Source of the DNA: Hydrogenovibrio crunogenus
GTDB taxonomy: Bacteria > Pseudomonadota > Gammaproteobacteria > Thiomicrospirales > Thiomicrospiraceae
Direction: 5' to 3'
DNA: 64,000 bases
Assembly: GCF_004786015.1 (NCBI RefSeq)
Contig: NZ_CP032096.1
Coordinates: 1,550,001-1,614,000 of the forward strand
Within the stretch, counting starts at the first letter, position 1; the number at the start of each line of letters is the position of its first letter. This document shows, piece by piece, positions 25,517-34,340 of the stretch. A program made the translations under genes and the position numbers. The notes below the pieces were generated by a model that saw only the letters and a list, made by a program, of their open reading frames with translations, made no database searches and had not been told where the DNA came from.

Positions 25517-27862
25517 TTAATTATTATTGTTATTACTATAGGTTGCTGTCAGCATATTTCGAGTTTGTTCTGAGCTATTAATCAATGACTGCAACATAGA
25601 GAATTGCATTTGATACTTTGCCAATAGTTTTTCATATCTCGTATCAATGTCTTTTGTTTTTTCATCATAACGATCAAGTCGATCATTCAAATTACTCATT
25701 CTCGTACTCAACAAACCAGTATCTGCTTTAAACAAGTCATTAATGGTTGTTTCTAACTGACTCGCATACCCTTCCGAATAACTGATTGTTCCTCGTGCAC
25801 CAGTTGTCCCGCCAATGACCTCAAACTCGAGCCCTCTAACTTCGGCTTCATTTCCAGCAATCATGGCATAGTCACTGATTTTTACTTGGCGACCATCTGC
25901 CGTGCTGGCATAAGCACCAATATTCAATGAACCGCTTGCCGTGGTCAAAGTACCATCTACATTTTGCCCTGCATCCAATACATCCGCAGTGAAACCTGCC
26001 GCGCCAAAATTAGCAAACCCAGTTAACTCAACACTCGAAAACCCACCAAAGCGTGTAGAAGTGACCGTAAAAGCACTGCCATCATGTGTCACACTGACTT
26101 CAGCGCCCGAAGCCTTAACATCTGCATTATTATTAATTGTTGAGGCCATTGTGAGGGCTAATTCATCCATCGTGTATCTACCAGCTGTAATGGACACTGC
26201 TGAACTTGTTGATTCATCTACTTTGACATTAAAGGTGGCATCAGTCGCTCCTAAATCAAGCAGTTGTTGCCCAGCATAAGAAGCAGACCCAAATCCTTGA
26301 TTCGACATACCAGTTGTTGCAGCAATATCAACAGTTCCTTGACCTGACGCAGCATTAAGTTCAAATCGTGATTGAGACGAATCATATGAAATGGCAACGA
26401 CCCCTGCTCCAAAGGCGGCATCAATTTGCCCTTGAATTGCAGTCGCCACTTCGTCTTTTGTTGCATACGTTTGAGCCACAGATGCCAAGTTAATCGTATT
26501 AACGGTTCCATTGACATTTAGATCAAAACTGGCTGAAGCATCAATGGTTAAAGCAGAAGTCAAATCACTGATACGATCCCCTGCAACCTGTTCATCGGTC
26601 GTCAGACCTGCAACCGCGCCACCTGTTACCGTTGCTCTATCCGCCAGTTGAGTAATATTTAAAGCATAGTCCCCAGTCTGCGTCTTGTCACTACCTGCCA
26701 ACACATTAACCAGAGGATCATCACTAGTTCCGCCTTTAGAAAACATTGTCGATAGTGCACTCATATCTGTTAATAGTGCTGTATCAAGTTTGGCACTGTC
26801 TACTTCTAAAGCACCGTCTCGCGTGAAGTTAATACCTATATCGGCCAATGACTGATAACTACCACCAGAAAGCTGGCTAATTGCCCCTGACATCGACTCT
26901 CTAACTTGGTATTTAACAGAACGCAATAAACTGCTTCCTGCTAAATCGCCATAATACTTATACTCATCTGATGCCAGCTCTTCTTTTGTTAAATCACTAG
27001 TATCATATTTTCCAAGCTCGTCTAAAATCGTATCTAACTGATTATAAACATCCACAAAACTGGTAATGGTATCCTTAACACTTTGAGAATCTTGTCCAAC
27101 TGAAACGGTACTAATTGTCCCGACAGATGCAGAGTTCAATTGAAACGTGACGCCATCAATAACTTGGTCAAAGGTATTGGTAGAATTTGTCACTGTAACA
27201 CCATTTAAAACCATGACAGCATCTTGTGCTTGAGACGTCGTCGTAAAACCATTTGTATCAAAATCAGCGATCCCTGAAATAGTCGCTTCACCAGCCGCAC
27301 CACTTTCTTTTGATGTAAACATCATTTGATAAGACCCACCATTATTAATAATGGAGGCTGTTACACCATAATCACCGTTATTGATAACCTTTTGCAACCC
27401 CTCCAAAGTATTGTTGGAAGCATCAACAGCAATATTGGATACCTGCCCTCCGACATCAATGGTTAAGGTTCCGGTTGATAACGTATCAGAGGGGGATGTA
27501 AATCCTTTATTAGCGACCATAGTATGTGCTTGAGCTAACTGTCTGGATTCAATTTGATAACTAGACAGTGCGGCAGAATTAGTCGCTGAAACAGAAACAA
27601 GCGTATCATTTGAAGAGGATGCATTTTTCTGACTAAATAAGGTTGGTGAAGATAAATCCGTCACATAACTGTTAAACGCTTCTAGGTTTGTCTGCAAATA
27701 CTTAAATGCATCCAGCTCAGTGGTTACTTTTTCAACATTTCTTTCTAAAATAGCTTTAGGCCCTGCAACTTCTGCCGTTGCTAAGGCTTTAGACATGTTT
27801 CCAATATCAAATGTACTGTTAGTTAAGCTATTTAAAAGCGTGCTACCTATTTCGTTTGCCAT
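25517..27862 (-). CDS. fliD: Flagellar filament cap protein FliD (unusually long)
   Basis: A 781-residue cap protein, far above the usual 450-500. The N-terminal domain includes SYQIESRQLAQAHTMVANKG (about residues 100-119). The C-terminal domain ends with the conserved coiled coil LLSTRMSNLNDRLDRYDEK ... LLAKYQMQFSMLQSLINS and a poly-Asn tail. Between them, at about residues 395-415, a second copy-like motif GDYALNITQLADRATVTGG appears, followed by extra Thr/Ala-rich sequence, so the middle has probably grown by domain duplication. AGGAG precedes the ATG and a sigma54-type element lies upstream. The extra domains would face outward on the cap. Confidence 0.93.
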   Translation of the reverse strand: MANEIGSTLLNSLTNSTFDIGNMSKALATAEVAGPKAILERNVEKVTTELDAFKYLQTNLEAFNSYVTDLSSPTLFSQKNASSSNDTLVSVSATNSAALSSYQIESRQLAQAHTMVANKGFTSPSDTLSTGTLTIDVGGQVSNIAVDASNNTLEGLQKVINNGDYGVTASIINNGGSYQMMFTSKESGAAGEATISGIADFDTNGFTTTSQAQDAVMVLNGVTVTNSTNTFDQVIDGVTFQLNSASVGTISTVSVGQDSQSVKDTITSFVDVYNQLDTILDELGKYDTSDLTKEELASDEYKYYGDLAGSSLLRSVKYQVRESMSGAISQLSGGSYQSLADIGINFTRDGALEVDSAKLDTALLTDMSALSTMFSKGGTSDDPLVNVLAGSDKTQTGDYALNITQLADRATVTGGAVAGLTTDEQVAGDRISDLTSALTIDASASFDLNVNGTVNTINLASVAQTYATKDEVATAIQGQIDAAFGAGVVAISYDSSQSRFELNAASGQGTVDIAATTGMSNQGFGSASYAGQQLLDLGATDATFNVKVDESTSSAVSITAGRYTMDELALTMASTINNNADVKASGAEVSVTHDGSAFTVTSTRFGGFSSVELTGFANFGAAGFTADVLDAGQNVDGTLTTASGSLNIGAYASTADGRQVKISDYAMIAGNEAEVRGLEFEVIGGTTGARGTISYSEGYASQLETTINDLFKADTGLLSTRMSNLNDRLDRYDEKTKDIDTRYEKLLAKYQMQFSMLQSLINSSEQTRNMLTATYSNNNNN

Positions 27863-27925
27863 TTCGGGCTCCTGGTCATCTGGTCTGATGATGTCTTATG
27901 AACATATAGTTATTATATTGAGTTA

Positions 27926-27941
27926 AGCATACAAAATGCCA
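27926..27941 (-). promoter_or_regulatory. Sigma54-type promoter of fliD-fliS-fliT
   Basis: On the minus strand TGGCATTTTGTATGCT has GG and GC correctly spaced, with two mismatches to TGGCAYRNNNNTTGCW. It lies about 65 bases upstream of the fliD ATG and downstream of the flaG terminator. Confidence 0.65.
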
Positions 27942-27986
27942 TCTGTATTAGATATATCGACAAAAAACTAAAAGACTTTAATTTTT

Positions 27987-28014
27987 AGAAAAAAAAAGCG
28001 GCCAAAAGACCGCT
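27987..28014 (-). terminator. Terminator after the flagellin-flaG transcript
   Basis: On the minus strand AGCGG and CCGCT form the stem, followed by a run of at least eight T. It lies just after the stop of the second flaG-like gene. Confidence 0.8.
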
Positions 28015-28037
28015 AAACACACAAGGGAAACTGAAAA

Positions 28038-28481
28038 CTAAACTTTCTCATCCGCAATCAACCCCAAAACGGGCGCTATCTTTTCAGATAATTGTTGACG
28101 CATCTCTAAAAAGTTTTTTATATTTTTGGAAACGGTTAAAAGTTCTTGTGAGGGTATCTGACGTAACACCTCATCCGTATCACTATTTTTTATAAAGACA
28201 ACCATCTGTTGGAGGTCTTCATTTCTTTCAAATTTTAAGTAACTATCGTAGCCACTTAAATCTTTATTCACGCGTTCTATTAGCCCGTCCAGATCTTCTT
28301 TGGAAAGCTTAACGTCCTGCGCACCTTGAACCTTCTTGATCGTTCTCTCTTGCTGAGAAGAGCTCATCTCTTTTGAAGATTCTGTCAATTTGGTACCTAA
28401 AGCTTCTTTTTTTAAAACTTTAGGATTTGTTGCTTCAGCTAATGCCAGGTTACTTGGTTGCATAACATTAAAATCTGCCAT
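28038..28481 (-). CDS. FlaG-like flagellar protein (paralogue 2)
   Basis: A 147-residue protein starting at the ATG that follows TAAGGAG by 7 bases (MADFNVMQPSN). The C-terminal half fits FlaG: YLKFERNEDLQQMVVFIKNSDTDEVLRQIPSQELLTVSKNI. FlaG limits filament length and sits next to flagellin in polar flagellates. The typical Phe-Ser-x-Asp is replaced by FERNED here, and the N-terminal half is Lys/Ser/Gln-rich. It follows another flaG-like gene by 26 bases, so the pair arose by duplication or has split tasks. A terminator follows. Confidence 0.85.
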   Translation of the reverse strand: MADFNVMQPSNLALAEATNPKVLKKEALGTKLTESSKEMSSSQQERTIKKVQGAQDVKLSKEDLDGLIERVNKDLSGYDSYLKFERNEDLQQMVVFIKNSDTDEVLRQIPSQELLTVSKNIKNFLEMRQQLSEKIAPVLGLIADEKV

Positions 28482-28507
28482 ACCCCATCTCCTTACCAAT
28501 CCATCAT

Positions 28508-28921
28508 CTATATGATTTCATTGAATAAGACACCTGTCAAACTTTCTTTATCTTTAAACTCATTCCGTTGTAAGTTATCCAGATAGTCTTGAATATTTTT
28601 CATCATCTTCAAAGACCCTTCCGAGGGTAACTGTTTTACAACTTCATTCGTTTTCGTATCCAACACAGTCACAACAGATGACTGAGTTCCTTCATCAACA
28701 CTAAATGCCAGCGATAAACCAACCAATAACATTTTTTCATTCAAGCTTGTCGCTTGGCTTTGAATATCATCAATCGCTATCTTATCAGCATTTTTTGTTA
28801 ACGCACTTGTCGTTAGTGTTGAAGCCTGCTGCGGACTTTTGGATATTGTTGCAACCTGATGACTAGTCTCAGGCTGCATATTTAAAGCCACATCAGGCGG
28901 TAAGTGGTTTTTAATATCCAT
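28508..28921 (-). CDS. flaG: FlaG-like flagellar protein (paralogue 1)
   Basis: A 137-residue protein. The conserved core is LSLAFSVDEGTQSSVVTVLDTKTNEVVKQLPSEGSLKMMKNIQDYLD, matching the FlaG pattern of a beta-hairpin domain followed by a helix. The first 55 residues are variable and polar. AAAGGGGG lies about 6 bases before the ATG. It is 34 bases downstream of a flagellin gene, so it probably shares the sigma28-driven flagellin transcript. The paralogue at 28038-28481 shares the motif but little else. Confidence 0.88.
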   Translation of the reverse strand: MDIKNHLPPDVALNMQPETSHQVATISKSPQQASTLTTSALTKNADKIAIDDIQSQATSLNEKMLLVGLSLAFSVDEGTQSSVVTVLDTKTNEVVKQLPSEGSLKMMKNIQDYLDNLQRNEFKDKESLTGVLFNEII

Positions 28922-28955
28922 ACTTACCCCCTTTAATGCGCTTCATTAGACGCTA

Positions 28956-29819
28956 TTAACGAAGTAGTGAAAGTACGTTTTGCGACTGTTGGTTCGCTTG
29001 AGACAACATACTCATCCCTGCTTGTTGCAGTACTTGTGTACGCGCTAAGTCAGCACTTTCTTTTGCAAAGTCAGCATCTTCGATACGTGAACGCGCACCT
29101 TGGATGTTTTCATTTACATTCGATAAGTTTGAAACCGTTGATTCTAGTCGATTTTGTACCGCACCCCATGATGCACGCTGCAGGTTAAGCTTTGACATAA
29201 CAACGTCTAACTTAGAAACCGCTGCAGAAGCTGCTGTTGTTCCTGTTGCTGTACTTGTTAGAGTCAAAGATCCTAGCGTGACACCACCGGCAGACAATGC
29301 ACTGGTACCAACGTTCAACACACTCATTGAGATTTTGTTGTTAACACCAGATTCCCAACCAACGTGGAAGACTTTTGCAGTTGAAGCTCCAAGTGCTGCT
29401 GAATTCAACAAGTTAACACCGTTAAATTTTGTAGTCTGAGCAACACGATCAATCTCTTCTTGAAGGGCACTAAACTCTTCTTGCATTTGACTACGGTTAG
29501 CTGTGCTGTAGGTACCGTTCAATGCTTGAACACCTAACTCACGCATACGTTGCATCATGTTAGAAATTTCTTCAGATGCACCATCAGCTGTCTGGATTTT
29601 AGCCATCCCGTCGTTCGCGTTACGAATCGACATATCCGTACCCATTACCTGAGTTGTCATTTTAGTGGTAATCGCAAGACCAGCCGCATCATCTGCTGCG
29701 CCGTTAATACGTTTACCAGATGTCAAACGCTCCATCGCTGTTTGCTGATCAACAGTTGTGTTACTTAAAATACGGTTTGCATTGATTGCAGCCATATTAG
29801 TATTAATGACCATTGCCAT
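28956..29819 (-). CDS. Flagellin (second of a tandem pair)
   Basis: A 287-residue filament subunit. The start is at the ATG giving MAMVINTNMAAINANRILSNTT, with AAAGGAG upstream; this makes it exactly as long as its neighbour. The N- and C-terminal D0/D1 helices are standard (LTSGKRINGAADDAAGLAI; ARSRIEDADFAKESADLARTQVLQQAGMSML). The central part is short and ends in a Ser/Thr-rich stretch (TLTSTATGTTAASAAVSK, about residues 185-202), a good candidate for O-glycosylation by the Maf protein encoded upstream. Only about a dozen and a half residues differ from the other flagellin. Confidence 0.96.
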   Translation of the reverse strand: MAMVINTNMAAINANRILSNTTVDQQTAMERLTSGKRINGAADDAAGLAITTKMTTQVMGTDMSIRNANDGMAKIQTADGASEEISNMMQRMRELGVQALNGTYSTANRSQMQEEFSALQEEIDRVAQTTKFNGVNLLNSAALGASTAKVFHVGWESGVNNKISMSVLNVGTSALSAGGVTLGSLTLTSTATGTTAASAAVSKLDVVMSKLNLQRASWGAVQNRLESTVSNLSNVNENIQGARSRIEDADFAKESADLARTQVLQQAGMSMLSQANQQSQNVLSLLR

Positions 29820-29907
29820 GATACTTCTCCTTTTTTGAAAATCAGCTGAAACTTTCATTCCAGCTATACTTCTGCCTAATCGTAAAACTTTGAGCAGAAC
29901 TGGTTTA

Positions 29908-29926
29908 TTAAGTGCTTAGCACTTAA
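29908..29926. repeat. Inverted repeat between the two flagellin genes
   Basis: TTAAGTGC and GCACTTAA flank a 3-base spacer. No T-run follows on the transcribed strand, so it is not a clear terminator. It may be an RNA-processing or partial-termination hairpin setting the ratio of the two flagellins. Confidence 0.5.
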
Positions 29927-29976
29927 ATAAATTCTATTTTCACTTGCTGCGTACCTGACTTACTCGTGTTCTGCGA

Positions 29977-30840
29977 TTACTGAAGTAACTGCATAACATT
30001 TTGTGACTGCTGATTCGCTTGGGACAACATACTCATCCCTGCTTGTTGCAGTACTTGTGTACGCGCTAAGTTCGCACTTTCTTTTGCAAAGTCAGCATCT
30101 TCGATACGTGAACGTGCACCTTGGATGTTTTCATTTACATTCGACAAATTTGAAACCGTCGATTCTAATCGGTTCTGTAATGCACCCCATGATGCTCGTT
30201 GTAAATTCACTTTCGACATAACAACGTCTAACTTAGAAACCGCTGCAGAAGCTGCTGTTGTTCCTGTTGCTGTACTTGTTAGAGTCAAAGATCCTAACGT
30301 GACACCACCTGCAGACAATGCACTGGTACCAATATTCAACACACTCATTGAGATTTTGTTGTTAACACCAGATTCCCAACCAACGTGGAAGACTTTTGCA
30401 GTTGAAGCTCCAAGTGCTGCTGAATTCAACAAGTTAACACCGTTAAATTTTGTAGTCTGAGCAATACGATCAATCTCTTCTTGAAGGGCACTAAACTCTT
30501 CTTGCATTTGTGTACGGTTACCTGTGCTGTAGGTACCGTTCAATGCTTGAACGCCTAACTCACGCATACGTTGCAGCATGTTTGTGACTTCTTCTGAAGC
30601 ACCATCCGCCGTCTGGATTTTAGCAATCCCGTCGTTCGCGTTGCGAATCGCCATATCCGTACCCATTACCTGAGTCGTCATTTTAGTGGTAATCGCAAGA
30701 CCAGCCGCATCATCTGCTGCACCGTTAATACGTTTACCAGATGTCAAACGCTCCATCGCTGTTTGTTGATCAACAGTTGTACTTTCTAAGATACGGTTTG
30801 CATTGATTGCAGCCATATTTGTATTAATAACCATTGCCAT
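29977..30840 (-). CDS. fliC: Flagellin (first of a tandem pair)
   Basis: A 287-residue flagellin, promoter-proximal in the tandem array. The D0/D1 regions match the neighbour except for scattered conservative changes (ILESTT, TDMAIRNANDGIAKIQ, QNVMQLLQ). The central Ser/Thr-rich segment is identical. AGGAG lies upstream of the ATG and a sigma28-type element lies about 80 bases upstream. The identity of the pair in the middle, where flagellins usually diverge, points to recent duplication or gene conversion. The short variable domain plus Ser/Thr clustering fits a glycosylated filament. Confidence 0.96.
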   Translation of the reverse strand: MAMVINTNMAAINANRILESTTVDQQTAMERLTSGKRINGAADDAAGLAITTKMTTQVMGTDMAIRNANDGIAKIQTADGASEEVTNMLQRMRELGVQALNGTYSTGNRTQMQEEFSALQEEIDRIAQTTKFNGVNLLNSAALGASTAKVFHVGWESGVNNKISMSVLNIGTSALSAGGVTLGSLTLTSTATGTTAASAAVSKLDVVMSKVNLQRASWGALQNRLESTVSNLSNVNENIQGARSRIEDADFAKESANLARTQVLQQAGMSMLSQANQQSQNVMQLLQ

Positions 30841-30917
30841 GATACTTCTCCTTGTGTGTACTTTCTTTGTGTGTTTTTCTTATTTATTTGAGGCAGTGTT
30901 TCCTGCCTTCAATTAAG

Positions 30918-30943
30918 GTATCGGCCCTAATAAAATTTCTTTA
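30918..30943 (-). promoter_or_regulatory. Sigma28-type flagellin promoter
   Basis: On the minus strand TAAA, a 14-base spacer, then GCCGATAC. The sigma28 consensus is TAAA with a 15-base spacer and GCCGATAA. The same 14-base spacing occurs before flgM. Confidence 0.75.
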
Positions 30944-31086
30944 GAAAAAAACAATAAAAATTAAAAAAAATATAAAAACCCGTTATTTACAGGGTCAAGA
31001 GGCTATTAAAAGAAGAAAGATAAAAAGGTGTTGACTCAATGGAGAAGCGATAGAAATTTAAAATGAGGAAAATATATAATGAATAA

Positions 31087-31113
31087 CTGACTAGGCAACA
31101 GATACCTAGCCAG
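31087..31113 (-). terminator. Hairpin after the Maf gene, possible terminator
   Basis: CTGACTAGG and CCTAGCCAG form a 9-bp stem with one G-U pair and a 9-base loop, just past the stop at 31124. The T-run is better on the plus strand (CTTTTT) than on the minus strand (TTATTC), so it may act weakly or in both directions. Confidence 0.5.
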
Positions 31114-31123
31114 CTTTTTAAAA

Positions 31124-33562
31124 TTACTGTTGTAGGTAACTTTGCAATTCTGGGTGAAAAGGGTCCATCGAAAGTGCGACAGCCAGAGCATCTGAAAACA
31201 CATCATTTAAGCCTGCTTTATTTGCATAATGCACAACTTTGATTAAAGCAGGTAAATTGGTTTGTTCTTGTCTAAAAAGTTCTAAAGCCACCTCAGTAGC
31301 CAAATCGGGTCTTCCTAAAATATTCAAATAATCTGCATAAGGAATCATATAATCTGAAGACAGTTCACACAAGTCCTGCAAGGTTTTAAGCGCTTTATCG
31401 TGCTGCTCTGTTTTCATATACGTCGGCAACAATTGACTTTTTATATACACCTGCAATTTAGGATGTTCATTTTTTTCATAAAGCTCAATAGCGGATTCAG
31501 GTGATTCTATCGCGGCAATTGATGCTTCAATAAAATTAGACAATCCTAACTGATCGATGGGATTTTTAAGGGTTTGTACCGGGTCCATTAGTGCTTTCAA
31601 CTCTTGGATATTACCCAATTCAAATGCCTCTTTGATTTTGTCAATCAAATTGGTCACGCCATAAGCTTTTCTTTGAAGCATTTGCGCTTGTTTAGTATGC
31701 TCAGTAGAAATATCTTCATAGAATTTTTCTTGCACCCTGTCTAGACAAACTTGTTGCTCTGTAGCAAGTGAACCTGAATGATAACGAGTCCAAACTTCTC
31801 CTCGCCCAAATTCTTTATGTTGTTCCCAAACCGTTTCAAGTTCACAAGGTAAAGAGTTGTCATCAAATTCTTTCTGCATAAATTTGATTTCAGCAATAAC
31901 CGAATCAACCAACACAATGAAGTCTTTAACCGACTTTTTCATGCCGTCAAAATAAGTAGATAATGTATGTGCGATTTCATCGTCAGATAAATTAGAACTA
32001 TCCTCAACTGGCTTCATCACTTGAGAAAAATAACTGTATCCAAAATAAAAGAGCATCATAGCTTGATCATCTAGTTTTTTCTCTAACTTTTGGCGGTGTT
32101 TTTGAGCTTTGGCTAACGCTTTCGAATTAAAATCTTTTTGATATTGTTTTATACTTTTAATCGCATCGGTCAAAATTGATTGTGCTGAGATAATTAAAGC
32201 TCTTTCAGACTGCATCTCTTTTAGCTTATCCTTAAGAATTGTCTGCATTTCAGACAATGAAAACTTAATCTCAAGTTTTAATTGTTCCAAAACCGGGTAT
32301 TTTGCTTGACTCCCCTCCTTGGGCAGGGAAATATCGTCAAATGAACGATATGCAATATTTTCAACCTTTGCTGCGTTTTGGCTTAAGTTAAACAGCTTCG
32401 TTTCACGCGTTTCCTGTAAGTAAGCAGCAATACTTCCCAATGCGATAACCCCTTGTGCAAAAGGAATATCTGTTTCGGCTTCCTCACCACTGTACGTCAA
32501 TACTTTAGACAAATCTTTAATACCAAGCTTACCGACATTAGACTCAGCGGTACCGGAAACATGCGTCTGACCATTGTAAAAACATAAATCAACACCCGTG
32601 AGATAGATTTCATCACACCCTAAATACGCGGCTTGAACAACCGCACTATGGAGGACCGTTGGACCAGGTGAAGTGGAGTTTCCACTGGCTTCTTCCCAAG
32701 GATAGAGTTCACCAAAATAGCAAGAGATTCCAGACCATTGACTCAACAACCGAGGTGCAATGTGAAAACAATTCAACAAAATACTTTCTTCAGAAAAATA
32801 AAACATTTGCTTACTGTTGTCATAACTCAATTCATGCGGATCAACCGAAATAATAAAATCAGGTGTCACTCCAGCTTGATACAGTTTTTTGGAAACTCGA
32901 CCAACAGCGAAAATAAAAAAAGAATCCTGTACGTCTTTTATCCATTCTATCGTTTGATCAAGAGACGGACCGCCTGCAATCATAATGGCTTTCTGACCTT
33001 TTAGGCGGTTTTTAATTTGTTTAATGGGAAAATTATTTCTTGGAAAGTTTTTTAACTGCGCTTCAACAAATGGCTTGGTGTGGTTGTTAGCTAAATCACT
33101 GAATTGCAAACGAGAATATTGATCTTTGATCAAAACCCAAAGTGATTTTATTTCTGTTGAGACTTCATCTATAACGGAAATGGATTTATACAGTCCAATG
33201 CGTTTGGTCATCATGTATTCAATCCAGTTTGCGCTGAGTTCTTTTAGATCAACATCTGCCGGTTCAACGCTGATCCAATCAGGTAGATAACTAAAATCGA
33301 CTTTTTCAATGACTTCCGGTTGCTCAAAGAAAACAAACTCGCGACCTTTTTTGTTGTCTCGGTATTTTTCGTAAATAAATTTGGGTAACAACCCAGAATC
33401 CGTCCCCACAATTAAATTTAACTGATACTCAACATCGAATGAATCCTTAAAATAACGCTCAAAAACTGTCTTACTGGAAGAGTTTGTAAAAATTTTACCA
33501 TTTAACTCTTCATAAAATTCTTCGCCATAGGCATTTTGTTTGGGCGCATTTAATACCGTCAT
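31124..33562 (-). CDS. Maf/DUF115 motility-associated flagellin glycosyltransferase
   Basis: An 812-residue protein with the DUF115/MAF core at about residues 185-400: KGQKAIMIAGGPSLDQTIEWIKD, FAVGRVSKKLYQAGVTPDFIISVDPHE and SPGPTVLHSAVVQAAYLGCDEIYLTGVDLCF. Maf proteins of Campylobacter, Aeromonas and relatives transfer pseudaminic or legionaminic acid onto flagellin. The C-terminal 400 residues are helical and Lys/Glu/Gln-rich with a TPR-like end. It lies between the flagellins and a legionaminic-acid pathway, which makes legionaminic acid the likely donor sugar. The start has a weak Shine-Dalgarno sequence. Confidence 0.92.
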   Translation of the reverse strand: MTVLNAPKQNAYGEEFYEELNGKIFTNSSSKTVFERYFKDSFDVEYQLNLIVGTDSGLLPKFIYEKYRDNKKGREFVFFEQPEVIEKVDFSYLPDWISVEPADVDLKELSANWIEYMMTKRIGLYKSISVIDEVSTEIKSLWVLIKDQYSRLQFSDLANNHTKPFVEAQLKNFPRNNFPIKQIKNRLKGQKAIMIAGGPSLDQTIEWIKDVQDSFFIFAVGRVSKKLYQAGVTPDFIISVDPHELSYDNSKQMFYFSEESILLNCFHIAPRLLSQWSGISCYFGELYPWEEASGNSTSPGPTVLHSAVVQAAYLGCDEIYLTGVDLCFYNGQTHVSGTAESNVGKLGIKDLSKVLTYSGEEAETDIPFAQGVIALGSIAAYLQETRETKLFNLSQNAAKVENIAYRSFDDISLPKEGSQAKYPVLEQLKLEIKFSLSEMQTILKDKLKEMQSERALIISAQSILTDAIKSIKQYQKDFNSKALAKAQKHRQKLEKKLDDQAMMLFYFGYSYFSQVMKPVEDSSNLSDDEIAHTLSTYFDGMKKSVKDFIVLVDSVIAEIKFMQKEFDDNSLPCELETVWEQHKEFGRGEVWTRYHSGSLATEQQVCLDRVQEKFYEDISTEHTKQAQMLQRKAYGVTNLIDKIKEAFELGNIQELKALMDPVQTLKNPIDQLGLSNFIEASIAAIESPESAIELYEKNEHPKLQVYIKSQLLPTYMKTEQHDKALKTLQDLCELSSDYMIPYADYLNILGRPDLATEVALELFRQEQTNLPALIKVVHYANKAGLNDVFSDALAVALSMDPFHPELQSYLQQ

Positions 33563-33583
33563 GTTTACTTCTCTTTAATTCGT

Positions 33584-34306
33584 TTATTTCGCTAACATTT
33601 TCAAATAAGCTTCTACTTTAAAAACATCGACCAATTCATCTACGTCAATCCCAGCGATGGAACTCATTTCAAATAAAGCCGTTTCCCCCTCAACCACAAA
33701 CGCTTTATGCTTCAAAAACCAACTTGGTTTAACAATATAAAAAGCGCCATTCACCGTAAAGAAATTGCCATCATAGTCTTGTCTTCGGTGGGCTTTTTGA
33801 CCAGGCCTGGCTAAATATTGCCAGCTGCCATCTTCTTTCATATGCATACTTTTAAAAGGATGCTCAACCATTTTATGAACACTGACCATAGAATCAACGC
33901 CCAGCTCCATAAAACGCTGAACGGCACGATTTATATCTTCTGCCGAACGGAGTGGGGATGTTGGTTGCAATAACACTAATACATCGGGAAGTTCTCCCAT
34001 TTGCTCCAACCAGGTCAACACATCCAAAACGACATCGGCTGTGCTTGCTTGATCTGTTGCAAGTGTTTGTGGACGTCGATACCGTGTATCAATTCCATGT
34101 AACTGAGCAAAATGTAGAATTTCATCATCTTCTGAAGAAATCAGAATATTATTCAGCACACCACTTTCCTTTGCTGCTTCAAAGGTATATTGCAATAATG
34201 GCTTGGCCATAATAGGAAATAGATTTTTCTTTGGAATGCCTTTTGAACCGCCTCTGGCTGGAACCAATCCTAAAATTCGTGGGCTGTTTTGTGTTTCTTT
34301 AGACAT
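33584..34306 (-). CDS. legF: CMP-legionaminic (sialic-type) acid synthetase, NeuA/LegF family
   Basis: A 240-residue cytidylyltransferase. The N-terminal motif LGLVPARGGSKGIPKKNL binds CTP. LLQPTSPLRSAEDINRAVQ is the second conserved block, and FTVNGAFYIVKPSWFLK the third. It activates the nonulosonic acid as the CMP sugar, the donor for the Maf transferase next door. In this leg-type cluster the substrate is likely legionaminic rather than N-acetylneuraminic acid. GGAAG precedes the ATG. Its coding sequence carries one CCAGGCCTGG copy (33801-33810). Confidence 0.93.
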   Translation of the reverse strand: MSKETQNSPRILGLVPARGGSKGIPKKNLFPIMAKPLLQYTFEAAKESGVLNNILISSEDDEILHFAQLHGIDTRYRRPQTLATDQASTADVVLDVLTWLEQMGELPDVLVLLQPTSPLRSAEDINRAVQRFMELGVDSMVSVHKMVEHPFKSMHMKEDGSWQYLARPGQKAHRRQDYDGNFFTVNGAFYIVKPSWFLKHKAFVVEGETALFEMSSIAGIDVDELVDVFKVEAYLKMLAK

Positions 34307-34340
34307 GCATGCTTCCGTTATCGTTTTTCTGTTTATTTAA

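Noticed and set aside
29104-30460. Matching 111-codon plus-strand frames opposite both flagellin genes
   Set aside because: They are conserved only because the two flagellin genes are near-identical; no start signal and no known antisense product.
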